Positions 51,762 to 60,330 are shown, counted from the first letter of the stretch. The stretch is 64,000 nucleotides of DNA from Pseudomonas sp. (GCF_002796985.1 NZ_PEKX01000020.1:37195-101194); one strand, 5' to 3'. Notes: generated by a model not told the origin, from the sequence alone. Numbers and translations: made by a program.

Positions 51762-53867
51762 TTACTTGCGCTTGCCCGGCACCGGCGCCTTCGACGGCTG
51801 CTTCATCTGCTCCAACAGGGCGGCACACTGGTTATCGTCCTGCTTGCTCGGGGCGATCAGCGCCAGCAGCGCCGCCGCCGGGGCCACTGCCACGCCGAGA
51901 GCGACCATCCCCGCACCGCGCGCCGCCAGCGGCAGCACATGCACACCAGCCTTGGGATTCTTGAAGGTGCCCTGCACATAGAGCGGCGAGCGCAGGGAGA
52001 AGATGCGCACGCCCTTGCTCTGCGGAGTGATGTCCAGGTCCAGCTGCTCGGTGGCGAAGTTGGCCGTGCCGTCCACCGTGATGATCGCGTTCTCGGTATC
52101 GAAGGCGAACACCCGCGGCTTGGCCAGACCGTTGGCGATGCCCACATCGGCGGCAGCGCAGTTGATCTTCACCTCGTCATCGCCGAACAGCTTGTTCACT
52201 ACATAGTTGCCCACGTTGAGCCCGGCGATCTCCATCAGGCTGCGGCTGATGCGGCCGTCGTTGATCAGCAGCTTCATCTCGCCGTTGGCGCCAGCCAGTA
52301 TGGTCGCCACCGAATTGCCGGTGCCGGTGATGGCCGCGTCACCGTTCAATTCACCGAAGCTGGACTGCATCGGCGCGAAGCTGGGGAACAGCTCCTTGAG
52401 CTTGAAGCGGCGAGCCTGCATTTGGACCTTGCTCTGCAGCGGCGTCTTGCCGCCATCCAGGCGGATGTGCGACTCCAGCGTGCCGCCCGCCACGCCGAAG
52501 CGCAGCGGCTCCAGCGTCAGCAGGCCGTCGCTGAGCACCAGGTGGGTATAGAGGTCACTGATCGGCAGCTTGTCGCTGTGCACGATGCGCTTGCCGGTGA
52601 ACTCCACGTCGGCGTCCATTGCGCGCCAGCGGTCGGTGCGGAACGTCTCCACCGGCAGCACCTTGTCTGCCGGCTGACGGGTGCTCTGGCCACGCGCCTG
52701 CTTCTCCTGGTTGGAGTCGGCGCCGATCAGCGGGCCGAGGTCGGCCATGCGCAGCTGCTCCGAGCGCAGCTTGCCGGAGAGTTTGGGGCGCGGCTGGCGA
52801 TTGACGAAGACCAGGTCGCCATGCAGATCGCTGTCACCGACCTTGCCGTTGAAGTTCTCGTAGTGGAACTGCGCGCCCGCCGGATCGTGCAGCTCGGCCT
52901 TGAGGCGGCCATCGGTCTCGTAGGCCGGGGTATCGGGCAGGGTGACGCCAGTGAGCGGGAAGAGATTGGCCATGCTGGTGCCGGCCAGCTTCAGGCGCAG
53001 GTCCAGCGCGCCGAGGTTCAGCGGGTCGGTCAGCGTACCGACGATGCTCGCGCGAGTGCTGCCGGCGGAAACGTCGGCCTGCACCGGGAAGGGCTTGGCG
53101 GCGTCCTGCAGGGCGAGCATGCCACCGACCTTGCCCGAGCCATTGAGCGGCAGGCCCTTGTACTGGCCCTTGAGCTTCCAGCCGAACACGTAGTCCTGGG
53201 TCTCGGCCTTGTCGCCACCGGCCAGCGCCTTGCCCGCCAGTTGGCCGAAGGGCACCGGCTTGCCGAGCGGGTCCACCAGCAGCTCCAGGCGGGTCTTCAG
53301 GCGCTGGTCATTGAGGGTGACGCTGCCCTTGTCGAAGCCGATCTCGCCGATATCCAGCTTCCATGACGACTGCTCGGGCGGGGCGCCGGGGTCTTCCTCC
53401 TTCTTAGGCAGCTCGAAGGTCCAGGTCGCACGCCCATCCGCGAGTCGCAGCAAATCGGCGCTGGGGCGGGTGAGGACGATCTGCGGGATGTTCACGGTCT
53501 GCCACAGCAGCGGCAGCGGCGCGAGGCGGAACTCGACCTTCTCCAGGCTCGCGAACAGGTTCCTGCTTGAGAGTGGCGAGCGCGTCTTGCCGGCCGCCCA
53601 CTCGGGGTTGCCCAGGGTGATATCGGCGGCGCTGAAGTGCGGCCACGGCACATAGGCGCGCCAGCCGCCTTCCTCGGGCTCGGTACGCCAGAACACTTGC
53701 AAGTCGCCGTTGATGGCGAAGGGGCGCCCCAGTTCGGCCGAGACCTTTTCGTTGATCGTCGGCTTCACCCGGTTCCAGTCGAAGGTGGCGATGAACACCA
53801 CCACTGCGGCGATCACCACGATGAAACCGGTAAAGCTCCAGAGGCAGATTCTTTTCCCGCGCGTCAT
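51762..53867 (-). CDS. AsmA-family envelope protein
   Basis: 701 residues. One N-terminal membrane segment (WSFTGFIVVIAAVVVFIATF) follows MTRGKRICL, then a long periplasmic beta-rich body: NRVKPTINEKVSAELGRPFA with INGDL is the AsmA N-terminal signature, and the C-terminal AsmA region includes INDGRISRSLMEIAGLNVGN. AsmA-like proteins are thought to form bridge-like structures for lipid transport between membranes. The ATG at 53867 was chosen because the membrane segment begins there. It ends with a second hydrophobic stretch and KR-rich tail. Confidence 0.9.
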   Translation of the reverse strand: MTRGKRICLWSFTGFIVVIAAVVVFIATFDWNRVKPTINEKVSAELGRPFAINGDLQVFWRTEPEEGGWRAYVPWPHFSAADITLGNPEWAAGKTRSPLSSRNLFASLEKVEFRLAPLPLLWQTVNIPQIVLTRPSADLLRLADGRATWTFELPKKEEDPGAPPEQSSWKLDIGEIGFDKGSVTLNDQRLKTRLELLVDPLGKPVPFGQLAGKALAGGDKAETQDYVFGWKLKGQYKGLPLNGSGKVGGMLALQDAAKPFPVQADVSAGSTRASIVGTLTDPLNLGALDLRLKLAGTSMANLFPLTGVTLPDTPAYETDGRLKAELHDPAGAQFHYENFNGKVGDSDLHGDLVFVNRQPRPKLSGKLRSEQLRMADLGPLIGADSNQEKQARGQSTRQPADKVLPVETFRTDRWRAMDADVEFTGKRIVHSDKLPISDLYTHLVLSDGLLTLEPLRFGVAGGTLESHIRLDGGKTPLQSKVQMQARRFKLKELFPSFAPMQSSFGELNGDAAITGTGNSVATILAGANGEMKLLINDGRISRSLMEIAGLNVGNYVVNKLFGDDEVKINCAAADVGIANGLAKPRVFAFDTENAIITVDGTANFATEQLDLDITPQSKGVRIFSLRSPLYVQGTFKNPKAGVHVLPLAARGAGMVALGVAVAPAAALLALIAPSKQDDNQCAALLEQMKQPSKAPVPGKRK

Positions 53868-54396
53868 ACCTGAACTCCCTGCTGGCCGCGTCGGTGGCAG
53901 CAGCGACGTCCCCACGCCGCTGCCGGTATTCATCGGCCGCCTGAGCATGCCGGGCCGGCATTCTCCCTTGGCCTGATGAGTTGGACCAGCATAGTGGGTG
54001 ATGGCTCCCGCAATCTGCACCACGCCGGTGTCATGGCCGACAGGCTCCAGGACCTGGAGTCCTCCCTCCCCATGGCCTTCCTCGATACCCGGCCCCGGCC
54101 GGACATCGCGTCCCCAGCCTCTGCCGCTATGCGTTAAACCTCGCCCCAGAGCCTCCGCGCCGCACTTGAGCCACAAACATATCGATTAATAAGATACTAC
54201 CAATCACGCCGATAACGCTCATCGAAGGCATTGATAGAAGTCAATTTACATAAATAAATATATGATTTTAAAAGAACTATTCAACAATCATCGGCATCGA
54301 TAGCGACTATCTCCCAGCATCGTTTTTCAATCGATAATCCAGAACAGATACTGAGTCCGTGTCCAACGAACTCCCCACTCTTTCTGGAGCCGCATC
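53868..54396. other. Long AT-rich intergenic region
   Basis: About 530 bases between the AsmA-like gene and the first tandem-repeat gene. The first 310 bases have normal composition and hold no recognised element apart from the AsmA leader. From about 54180 to 54300 the DNA is strongly AT-rich (runs such as TAAATAAATATATG), unlike anything else in the window, and is followed by the 23-bp box at 54313. It is probably the promoter of the repeat gene and a candidate site for xenogeneic silencers such as MvaT. Confidence 0.5.
54313..54335 (+). promoter_or_regulatory. Conserved 23-bp box upstream of repeat gene 1
   Basis: CCCAGCATCGTTTTT followed by CAATCGAT; 22 of 23 bases match the box at 55254-55276, and both end 61-63 bases before a start codon. 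ATCG and CGAT inside form a short inverted repeat. Confidence 0.65.
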
Positions 54397-55008
54397 ATGA
54401 AACGCACCCTCGTACTTGGCTTTGCCCTCTCCGTACTTGCTGCCAATGCCACTTTCGCCGGCTCCCTGCAGGATTCCCCGGTCATCAACGCCAGCCAGAA
54501 TCAGGTGCTGGTCCAGGACGGCGCCGAACGCACCCTGGATCAACAGCGCAAACAACTGGACGCCGCCAAGGCCCGTATCGCCGAGAACGGCTCCAGCCAA
54601 TCGGTTGATCGCCTGATTCAGAAAATGAACGTGGCCGAGAACGGTTCGAGCAAAACCATCGACCGCCTGCACAGCGAGATGAGCGTTGCCGAAAATGGCT
54701 CCAGCCAGACTGTCGACCGCCTGCACAAGCAACTGGGCGTGGCTGAAAACGGTTCGAGCAAGACCATCGACCGCCTGCACAGCGAGATGAGCGTTGCCGA
54801 AAACGGCTCCAGCCAGACTGTCGACCGCCTGCACAAGCAACTGGGCGTGGCTGAAAACGGTTCAAGCAAGAGCATCGACCGTCTGCACGAAGAGATGAAC
54901 GTGGCCGAGAACGGTTCCGAGCACACCGTCGACCAGCTGCACTCGCTCAGCAACAGGGTCGCCGAGTCCGGTGGCGACACCGTCTTCGACGCCCACCTGA
55001 AGGCGTAA
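54397..55008 (+). CDS. Secreted tandem-repeat protein 1 (18-residue units)
   Basis: 203 residues. Signal peptide (RTLVLGFALSVLAANATFA, cleavage near 21). From residue 61 come seven units of 18 residues with consensus VAENGSSxTxDRLHxxMx: 61-78, 79-96, 97-114, 115-132, 133-150, 151-168 and a last 19-residue unit, 169-187. Units 2+3 are identical in protein to 4+5. The protein ends VAESGGDTVFDAHLKA. There are no cysteines. The repeats are likely helical. No function is recognised; the protein is probably periplasmic or secreted. CTGGAG precedes the ATG. A paralogue follows at 55340. Confidence 0.85.
   Translation: MKRTLVLGFALSVLAANATFAGSLQDSPVINASQNQVLVQDGAERTLDQQRKQLDAAKARIAENGSSQSVDRLIQKMNVAENGSSKTIDRLHSEMSVAENGSSQTVDRLHKQLGVAENGSSKTIDRLHSEMSVAENGSSQTVDRLHKQLGVAENGSSKSIDRLHEEMNVAENGSEHTVDQLHSLSNRVAESGGDTVFDAHLKA
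54577..54957 (+). repeat. Coding tandem repeat, 54-bp unit
   Basis: Seven units, the first six of 54 bases each (starts 54577, 54631, 54685, 54739, 54793, 54847) and a last one of 57 bases from 54901. A 108-base block (54631-54738) is repeated at 54739-54846 with only four differences, all synonymous. Confidence 0.9.
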
Positions 55009-55039
55009 CGCGCAAGGCAGTACACCGCAAGGTGAGAGA

Positions 55040-55062
55040 AAAGCCCGGCCCCGCCGGGCTTT
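55040..55062 (+). terminator. Terminator after repeat gene 1
   Basis: AAAGCCCGGC, loop CCC, GCCGGGCTTT. The stem is identical to that at 55815-55838. Confidence 0.9.
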
Positions 55063-55253
55063 CTTATCGCCGGAAATCCGCAAAACCCCGCCATCGATAA
55101 CAGGCCAGCCGTGATTTGTAACGGCGTCTTGCCTGAAACCTCCTGAAACACGCCTTGAACGGCCGCCCTAGAGCGGTTTTCGTCGTTACATCATTGACGG
55201 CGATAGTAGACATTAGCCGGCTAAATAATCGACAACACTGATGCTCTGTATTA

Positions 55254-55276
55254 CCCAGCATCGTTTTTAAATCGAT
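55254..55276 (+). promoter_or_regulatory. Conserved 23-bp box upstream of repeat gene 2
   Basis: CCCAGCATCGTTTTT followed by AAATCGAT; see 54313-54335. In both copies TATCC or AATCC follows within a few bases. Confidence 0.65.
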
Positions 55277-55339
55277 TTATCCGAAGGGAAAATAGACCCG
55301 CAGCCAAAACAAACCGCCCCCCTTTCGGAGCCACACAAC

Positions 55340-55783
55340 ATGAAACGCCAGATCGCCCTCAGCCTTGCACTCACTTCCCTGATGACCGCCAGCGCCGCCT
55401 TCGCCGCACCGGCCATCCTCAACAACGGCCCGCGCGCCACCCAGCAGCACGAACATCAACTGCAGCAGAAGAGCGCTGAAGCCCGTGTTGCCGAAAATGG
55501 CTCCGACCGCACCATCGACCGCCTGCACAAGCAGATGGGTGACGCCCGCGTCGCCGACAACGGCTCCGAGCGCACCATCGACCGTCTGCACAAGCAAATG
55601 GGTGACGCCCGCGTTGCCGACAACGGTTCCGAGCGCACCATCGACCGCCTGCACAAGCAGATGGAAGACGTCCGCGTAGCCGAGAACGGCTCCGAGCACA
55701 CCATCGACAAGCTGCACAGCAACATGGTCGCCGAGTCCGGTGGTGACACCGTGTTCGATGCCCACCTGAAGCGTATTTCCTGA
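55340..55783 (+). CDS. Secreted tandem-repeat protein 2 (21-residue units)
   Basis: 147 residues. Signal peptide (RQIALSLALTSLMTASAAFA, cleavage near 22), a short Gln-rich linker, three units of 21 residues with consensus VADNGSERTIDRLHKQMGDA plus R (50-70, 71-91, 92-112), one short unit (113-129), and the end VAESGGDTVFDAHLKRIS, nearly the same as in protein 1. The core VAxNGSxxTIDxLH is shared with protein 1, but each unit has three extra residues (DAR/DVR). The two genes are clear tandem paralogues. The function is unknown. Confidence 0.85.
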   Translation: MKRQIALSLALTSLMTASAAFAAPAILNNGPRATQQHEHQLQQKSAEARVAENGSDRTIDRLHKQMGDARVADNGSERTIDRLHKQMGDARVADNGSERTIDRLHKQMEDVRVAENGSEHTIDKLHSNMVAESGGDTVFDAHLKRIS

Positions 55784-55814
55784 TCCAAGCGAAATACGCC
55801 GCTCAGGCGAAAGA

Positions 55815-55838
55815 AAAGCCCGGCATTTGCCGGGCTTT
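55815..55838 (+). terminator. Terminator after repeat gene 2
   Basis: AAAGCCCGGC, loop ATTT, GCCGGGCTTT; it also faces the end of the convergent MFS gene. Confidence 0.9.
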
Positions 55839-55865
55839 CTCATGTCTGCGGGAAGCTGATCGCGC

Positions 55866-57176
55866 TTAACTCCTGGGCTCGCCTTGATCGGGCTCGCCAT
55901 CGGAGCGGCCGATGGTCGCCGGCGCTTCCACCACCAGTTCTTCCGGTACTTCGTCCACACGCGGGTCGAGCGCCGCGGCCATCGGGCTGACGGTGTCGGG
56001 CATCGCCACGTGATGCAACGGCGCCTCGTCGACGCGGTGCACGCCGGTAACGCGCTTGGGTTGCACCCAGAAGATCAGGATCAGCGCATAGGCCGACACC
56101 AGCACGTAGAACATGCCCGGGCCGAAGTGGCGCATCATCGCGCCGGCGAACAGCGGGCCGATACAGGCGCCGACACCGTAGGTGGTCAGCAGCATCGCCG
56201 ACAGCGCCACGCGGCGCGATTGCTCGACGTGGTCATTGGCCAGCGCCACCGACAGCGGGTACAGGGTGAACAGCAACATGCCGGTAACGAAACCGTTCAG
56301 CAGCAACAGCGTGTACGGCAGTTCGATGAAACCCCACATCGGCACGGCGGCAATGCACAGCAGCAACGCGTTGCCACGGATCAGCCAACTGCGATTCACC
56401 CGGTCCGACAACCAGCCCAGCGGCCACTGCGCGCAGAAGCCGGCGACGATGCACATACCGACGAAGAGGCTCGACTGCGCGGTGTCCAGGCCATTGCGCG
56501 CCGCGTACACCGGGGCCAGGCCGTAGAACGCACCGACCATCAGGCCAGCGACGAAGATGGTGCCCAGCGACTGCGGCACGCGCTTCCAGAAGAAGCCGAT
56601 CTCCAGCGGCGCCGCCACCAGCTTGGCCGGGTGGACGCGACGGGTCAGTGCCAGCGGGATCAGGCAGGACGAGAAGCAGATGGCAACCAGCAGCAGCGGC
56701 TTGTAATCCAGCGCCGGGCTCAGCGCCAGCAGGCCCTGGCCGACCACCAGGCCGGCATCCACCGCCACCATGTAGCCGGCGAACACCTTGCCGCGCTGGT
56801 GCCCTTCGGCCTGCTCGTTGAGCCAGCTCTCGATCACCATGTACTGGTTCATCATCACCGCGCCCATCACGAAGCGCAGTACCACCCAGACCTCCAGCTG
56901 CGAGACCAGCGCGTGGATCAGCACGATCACCGTCGCCATGCCGGCACAGGCCACGTAGGAGCGGATGTGGCCGAAGCCGGCGATCAGCTTGTGGCCGAAC
57001 TTGCCGCCGCAGACCAGGCCGAAGTAGTACGCCGCCATCAGGCCGCCGACCCAGAGGTCGCTGACGCCTTCCTGGGTCAGGCGCAGGCCCATGTAGGTGG
57101 TGAACAGGCCGGAGCCGGCGAGCATCAGCAGCGTGGCGGTATAGAGCGCGGGAAACGTGACGAGCGGGCTGAACAT
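55866..57176 (-). CDS. MFS transporter (YcaD-like)
   Basis: 436 residues with twelve membrane segments and a hydrophilic C-terminal tail of about 60 residues. It begins MFSPLVTFPALYTATLLMLA and has GGLMAAYYFGLVCGGKFGHK as the loop 2-3 region and YMVIESWLNEQAEGHQRGKV, features of the YcaD group of putative transporters. The substrate is unknown. In P. aeruginosa a similar transporter precedes desB (PA4887). Confidence 0.88.
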   Translation of the reverse strand: MFSPLVTFPALYTATLLMLAGSGLFTTYMGLRLTQEGVSDLWVGGLMAAYYFGLVCGGKFGHKLIAGFGHIRSYVACAGMATVIVLIHALVSQLEVWVVLRFVMGAVMMNQYMVIESWLNEQAEGHQRGKVFAGYMVAVDAGLVVGQGLLALSPALDYKPLLLVAICFSSCLIPLALTRRVHPAKLVAAPLEIGFFWKRVPQSLGTIFVAGLMVGAFYGLAPVYAARNGLDTAQSSLFVGMCIVAGFCAQWPLGWLSDRVNRSWLIRGNALLLCIAAVPMWGFIELPYTLLLLNGFVTGMLLFTLYPLSVALANDHVEQSRRVALSAMLLTTYGVGACIGPLFAGAMMRHFGPGMFYVLVSAYALILIFWVQPKRVTGVHRVDEAPLHHVAMPDTVSPMAAALDPRVDEVPEELVVEAPATIGRSDGEPDQGEPRS

Positions 57177-57395
57177 GGCGAGTCCGGCAGGCAGATGAGG
57201 AAGGAGGGTGTTACGGCAAGGTTAGCCGTCCGCACATCGGACAGCGGTCGCGCGGCAAAGATCACATGGTTTGCGGCAGGTGCGCATTATGGCCGTCGGC
57301 CCGCGCGCCGGCTATCGGACGCGCGCCCGCCGGCAAATCGATGAAACCCGAGGCCCGTCGGCGCCTCCAATGCAGTATGTGACCGGAGAATTGTC

Positions 57396-57635
57396 ATGCT
57401 GCCCGAGCTGAAACCCTTCCTGCTCTACTGCACGCTGATCAACTACGTCGTCCTGCTGGTCTGGTTCGCCGCCTTCACCCTCGCCCACGGCTTCGTCTAC
57501 CGCCTGCATTCGCGCTGGTTCGCCCTGTCGGTTGAGCAGTTCGACGCGATTCATTACGGCGGCATGGCCGTCTACAAGATCGGCGTGCTGTTGTTCAACC
57601 TGGTGCCACTGCTGGCGCTTTGCATGCTTTCCTGA
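57396..57635 (+). CDS. Small membrane protein (DUF6868-like)
   Basis: 79 residues with two predicted membrane helices (LINYVVLLVWFAAFTLAHGF and YKIGVLLFNLVPLLALCML) linked by a short polar loop containing RLHSRWFALSVEQFD. The opening LKPFLLYCTLINY resembles a family of small uncharacterised membrane proteins. No ribosome site is strong. Confidence 0.75.
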   Translation: MLPELKPFLLYCTLINYVVLLVWFAAFTLAHGFVYRLHSRWFALSVEQFDAIHYGGMAVYKIGVLLFNLVPLLALCMLS

Positions 57636-57747
57636 ATCGATGCGCCACTGGTGCGACATCATGACCGCCGATCGGAAAGCAACTTGTTGAAATTTATTGG
57701 AAATACTCGGGTCGTAGGGTGCGTGCAGTTTTCAGGAGAACACCCAC

Positions 57748-57963
57748 ATGAACCACGCAACCCGCAGCCTGCGAAAGACCCTTGATGCCGTCGCCGCCAA
57801 CAACGAAGCCACGGCCCTGGAAGTCATGCGGGCGGTCGAACAGGTCCAGGATGACCTGCTCCGACAGAAGCTGCTCAAGTCCATCCACCACCTCAACCAG
57901 GACGCCGCCGAGCTGCGCGCCCTGCGTGAGGAGATCGCCTCGCCGATGACCCGCCGCGCCTGA
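57748..57963 (+). CDS. Small helical hypothetical protein
   Basis: 71 residues, no signal or membrane segment, almost entirely predicted helix (ATALEVMRAVEQVQDDLLRQ and HHLNQDAAELRALREEIAS). TTCAGGAG precedes the ATG at good spacing, supporting that it is real. Function not recognised. It ends seven bases before the convergent desB. Confidence 0.7.
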   Translation: MNHATRSLRKTLDAVAANNEATALEVMRAVEQVQDDLLRQKLLKSIHHLNQDAAELRALREEIASPMTRRA

Positions 57964-57969
57964 TTCGCC

Positions 57970-59046
57970 TCAGGCGATCGCCGGCTGTGTCGGCCGGCGA
58001 TGGATCCAGATGCGCTTGAGCACCGTGGCGAACTGCGCCGACAGGCGGCCGCTGTTGTAGGTCTGGCCGTAGCGCGTGGCAATCGCCTGCACGTCCTTCG
58101 ACAGTTGCGCATAGCGGCGCGCCGGCAGGTCCGGATAGAGGTGGTGCTCGATCTGGTGGCTGAGGTTGCCGGTGAGGATGTGGAACAGCGGGCCACCTTC
58201 CAGGTTGCTCGACCCGCGCAGCTGGCGCAGGTACCAGTGGCCGCGCGTCTCGCCCTGCACCACCTCGGGCGGGAATACCGCCGCCTTCTCGGTGAAGTGG
58301 CCGCAGAAGATCACGGTAAAGGTCCACAGGTTGCGCATCAGGTTGGCGATGACGTTGCCCAGCAGTACCGCGCCGAATGCACCGGTGAACAGGCCGAGCA
58401 GCGGGAACACCAGGTAGTCCTTCAGCCACTGGCGCCCGACCTTGGCGTTGAACTGGCGCAGCAGCGGGCGCAGTTCTTCCTTGCTCATCCGGCCCTTCAG
58501 GTACTTGTCCAGGCGCAGGTGCTGCACGGCCACCGCGTACTGGAACAGCAGCGCCTGGATCGTCACCCACAACGGCTGCCAGCGGTAGAAGGGCTTCCAC
58601 TTCTGCTCGGGGAACAGCCGCACCACGCCATAGCCCACGTCATCGTCCATGCCCAGCACGTTGGTGTAGGTGTGGTGCACATGGTTGTGCGTGTGCCGCC
58701 AGAAGTCCGCGGGGCCGACGATGTCCCACTCGTAGCTGCGCCCGGAGAATTCCGGGTCGTTCATCCAGTCGTACTGGCCATGCATGACGTTATGGCCCAG
58801 CTCCATGTTCTCCAGGATCTTGCCCAGCCCAAGCAGGAAGGTGCCCAGCAGCCAGGTCGGCGGGAACCAGCCGGCCATCAGCAGCACGCGGCCGCTCCAG
58901 CAGCAGAAGCGCACCGCCGCGCGGATACGGCGGATGTAGCGGGCGTCTTTCTCGCCCAGGTCATGCAGGGTGCGCTGGCGCAGAGCGTCCAGTTCGGCAC
59001 CGAAGGCCGCCAGTTCGGCGGCGCTGAGGTCGCGATCTTCGCGCAT
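57970..59046 (-). CDS. desB: Fatty-acid (acyl-CoA) delta-9 desaturase DesB
   Basis: 358 residues, membrane di-iron desaturase. Histidine boxes: His85-x3-His89 (GHNVMH), His118/120/122/124/125 (RHTHNHVHHT) and HQIEHH at 297-302. DesB of P. aeruginosa desaturates acyl-CoA from exogenous saturated fatty acids. ATG 59046 follows AGGAGA at seven bases; another ATG at 59052 is too close. It is cotranscribed behind desC (17-base gap). Confidence 0.93.
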   Translation of the reverse strand: MREDRDLSAAELAAFGAELDALRQRTLHDLGEKDARYIRRIRAAVRFCCWSGRVLLMAGWFPPTWLLGTFLLGLGKILENMELGHNVMHGQYDWMNDPEFSGRSYEWDIVGPADFWRHTHNHVHHTYTNVLGMDDDVGYGVVRLFPEQKWKPFYRWQPLWVTIQALLFQYAVAVQHLRLDKYLKGRMSKEELRPLLRQFNAKVGRQWLKDYLVFPLLGLFTGAFGAVLLGNVIANLMRNLWTFTVIFCGHFTEKAAVFPPEVVQGETRGHWYLRQLRGSSNLEGGPLFHILTGNLSHQIEHHLYPDLPARRYAQLSKDVQAIATRYGQTYNSGRLSAQFATVLKRIWIHRRPTQPAIA

Positions 59047-59063
59047 GGACATTCTCCTGAAGA

Positions 59064-60164
59064 TCAGAGATCGACGGTCAGGTCGCCCTGGGGCGCGCTG
59101 ACGCAGATGCGGATGGGCTGGCCCGGCTCGCTGAACAGCTCGCCGCTGCGCAGGTCGCGCACGCAGCCACTGACCAGCGTGCAAGTGCAACGGGTGCAAA
59201 CGCCCTGGCGACAACCGTGCACCGGGCGCAGGCCATGGGATTCGGCCTGCTCCAGCAGGCTGCGGCGGCTATCGCCCGTCACCTGCAGCGCGCTGCGGGC
59301 GAAGCTGAGGTTCACCGTTGTGGCCGGCGCGCTGCCGTCCCAGGCTGGCGGACTGAAGCTTTCCACCTGCAGGCTGCGGCTGCTCGCGCCCAGCGCCTGG
59401 CGCACGGTTTCGACGAAGCCACCGGGACCACAGGCCAGCACGTGGCGGCCATCCAGGTCGGCCACATGATCGAGCTGGAAGCGCCCGGACAACTCACCAT
59501 CCAGCGCCGCATCACCGCTCAGCGCCCAGCGCAGTTCGAGATTCGGGTATTGCCGCGCCAGCGCTTCGAGGCCGACGACGAAAGCCTTCTGGCCGCGCTC
59601 GCGGACGTAATGCAGCAGCGTCACCGGGCCGCTGTAGCCGCGCGCCAGCGCCTCGCGCAGCAGGCCGAGCAAGGGCGTCAGGCCACTGCCGGCGGCGAGC
59701 AGCAGTACGCCCTGGTCGTCAGTCGGCCAGCTCAGGTCGCCGTCGGGCTGGCCCAGCTCCAGCACTTCGCCGACGCACAGTTGCTGCAGCAGGAAGGAGG
59801 AAATTCGCCCGCCCGGCTGCAGCTTCACGGCGAACTCCAGGCAGCCATCCTCGGCAATGCGAGTCAGGCTGTAGCTGCGGCTATGGCGCACGCCGTCGCG
59901 CTCGACGAACAGTTGCAGGTGCTGGCCGGGCCGCGCGCCACGCCAGTGCGCATTGGGGCGCAGGCGCAGTTCGAGCATGTCGTCCGCCACCCACTGCCGC
60001 GCCTCGACCCGCGCGAACACGCGCCGCAGCGACCAGCCACGGTTGCAGGCACGCAGCACGGCATCGACATCCGACTCGCGCAGCCACTGGCCGCGCACCA
60101 GGGCGCGAAGCGGTGACAACAGCGGCGAGAGGAAGCGCAGGCCGGCAAAGGGAAGCAGAGACAT
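59064..60164 (-). CDS. desC: Ferredoxin reductase-type electron donor DesC
   Basis: 366 residues. The FAD-binding RSYSLT (96-101), NAD-binding region LLLAAGSGLTPLLGLLREAL and a C-terminal plant-type [2Fe-2S] domain with Cys318, Cys323, Cys326 (GCRQGVCTRCTC) and Cys354 (IRICVSAP). It passes electrons from NAD(P)H to DesB. It is first gene of the desCB operon, facing desT across the operators at 60180-60240. Confidence 0.93.
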   Translation of the reverse strand: MSLLPFAGLRFLSPLLSPLRALVRGQWLRESDVDAVLRACNRGWSLRRVFARVEARQWVADDMLELRLRPNAHWRGARPGQHLQLFVERDGVRHSRSYSLTRIAEDGCLEFAVKLQPGGRISSFLLQQLCVGEVLELGQPDGDLSWPTDDQGVLLLAAGSGLTPLLGLLREALARGYSGPVTLLHYVRERGQKAFVVGLEALARQYPNLELRWALSGDAALDGELSGRFQLDHVADLDGRHVLACGPGGFVETVRQALGASSRSLQVESFSPPAWDGSAPATTVNLSFARSALQVTGDSRRSLLEQAESHGLRPVHGCRQGVCTRCTCTLVSGCVRDLRSGELFSEPGQPIRICVSAPQGDLTVDL

Positions 60165-60179
60165 GGACGAACACCAAAC

Positions 60180-60240
60180 AGTAAACACGTGTTCACTTAA
60201 AATCTCACGAGCAAGACTTTTCAGTCAACATGTGTTCACT
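60180..60240. promoter_or_regulatory. Two DesT-type operators
   Basis: AGTAAACACGTGTTCACT (60180-60197) and AGTCAACATGTGTTCACT (60223-60240) are near-perfect palindromes of the same sequence, 43 bases apart. They lie upstream of desC and desT. Family knowledge: DesT (TetR) binds such a palindrome and senses the acyl-CoA unsaturation ratio. Confidence 0.8.
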
Positions 60241-60330
60241 GTATTGCTTCGGAACTTCCCCGGTGCCGACCGGCATTTGTTAGAGTGCCTGCGCCTTTGC
60301 CCTTGCCTTCGCCCTGGATCGCATCGCCGT

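Larger units (their letters stand above)
55009..55339. other. Gap between the two repeat genes
   Basis: It holds the terminator of gene 1 (55040-55062), then about 190 bases of moderately AT-rich DNA without a recognised element, and the 23-bp box at 55254-55276. Confidence 0.5.

Noticed and set aside
54274..54303. Possible AlgU/sigma-22 promoter GAACTA-N17-TCGAT
   Set aside because: The -10 part does not fit TCTGA well enough and the second repeat gene has no equivalent.
54577..55728. Regular repeats considered as a CRISPR array
   Set aside because: Units are contiguous without spacers, 54 or 63 bases long, keep one reading frame and change mostly at silent sites: coding tandem repeats.
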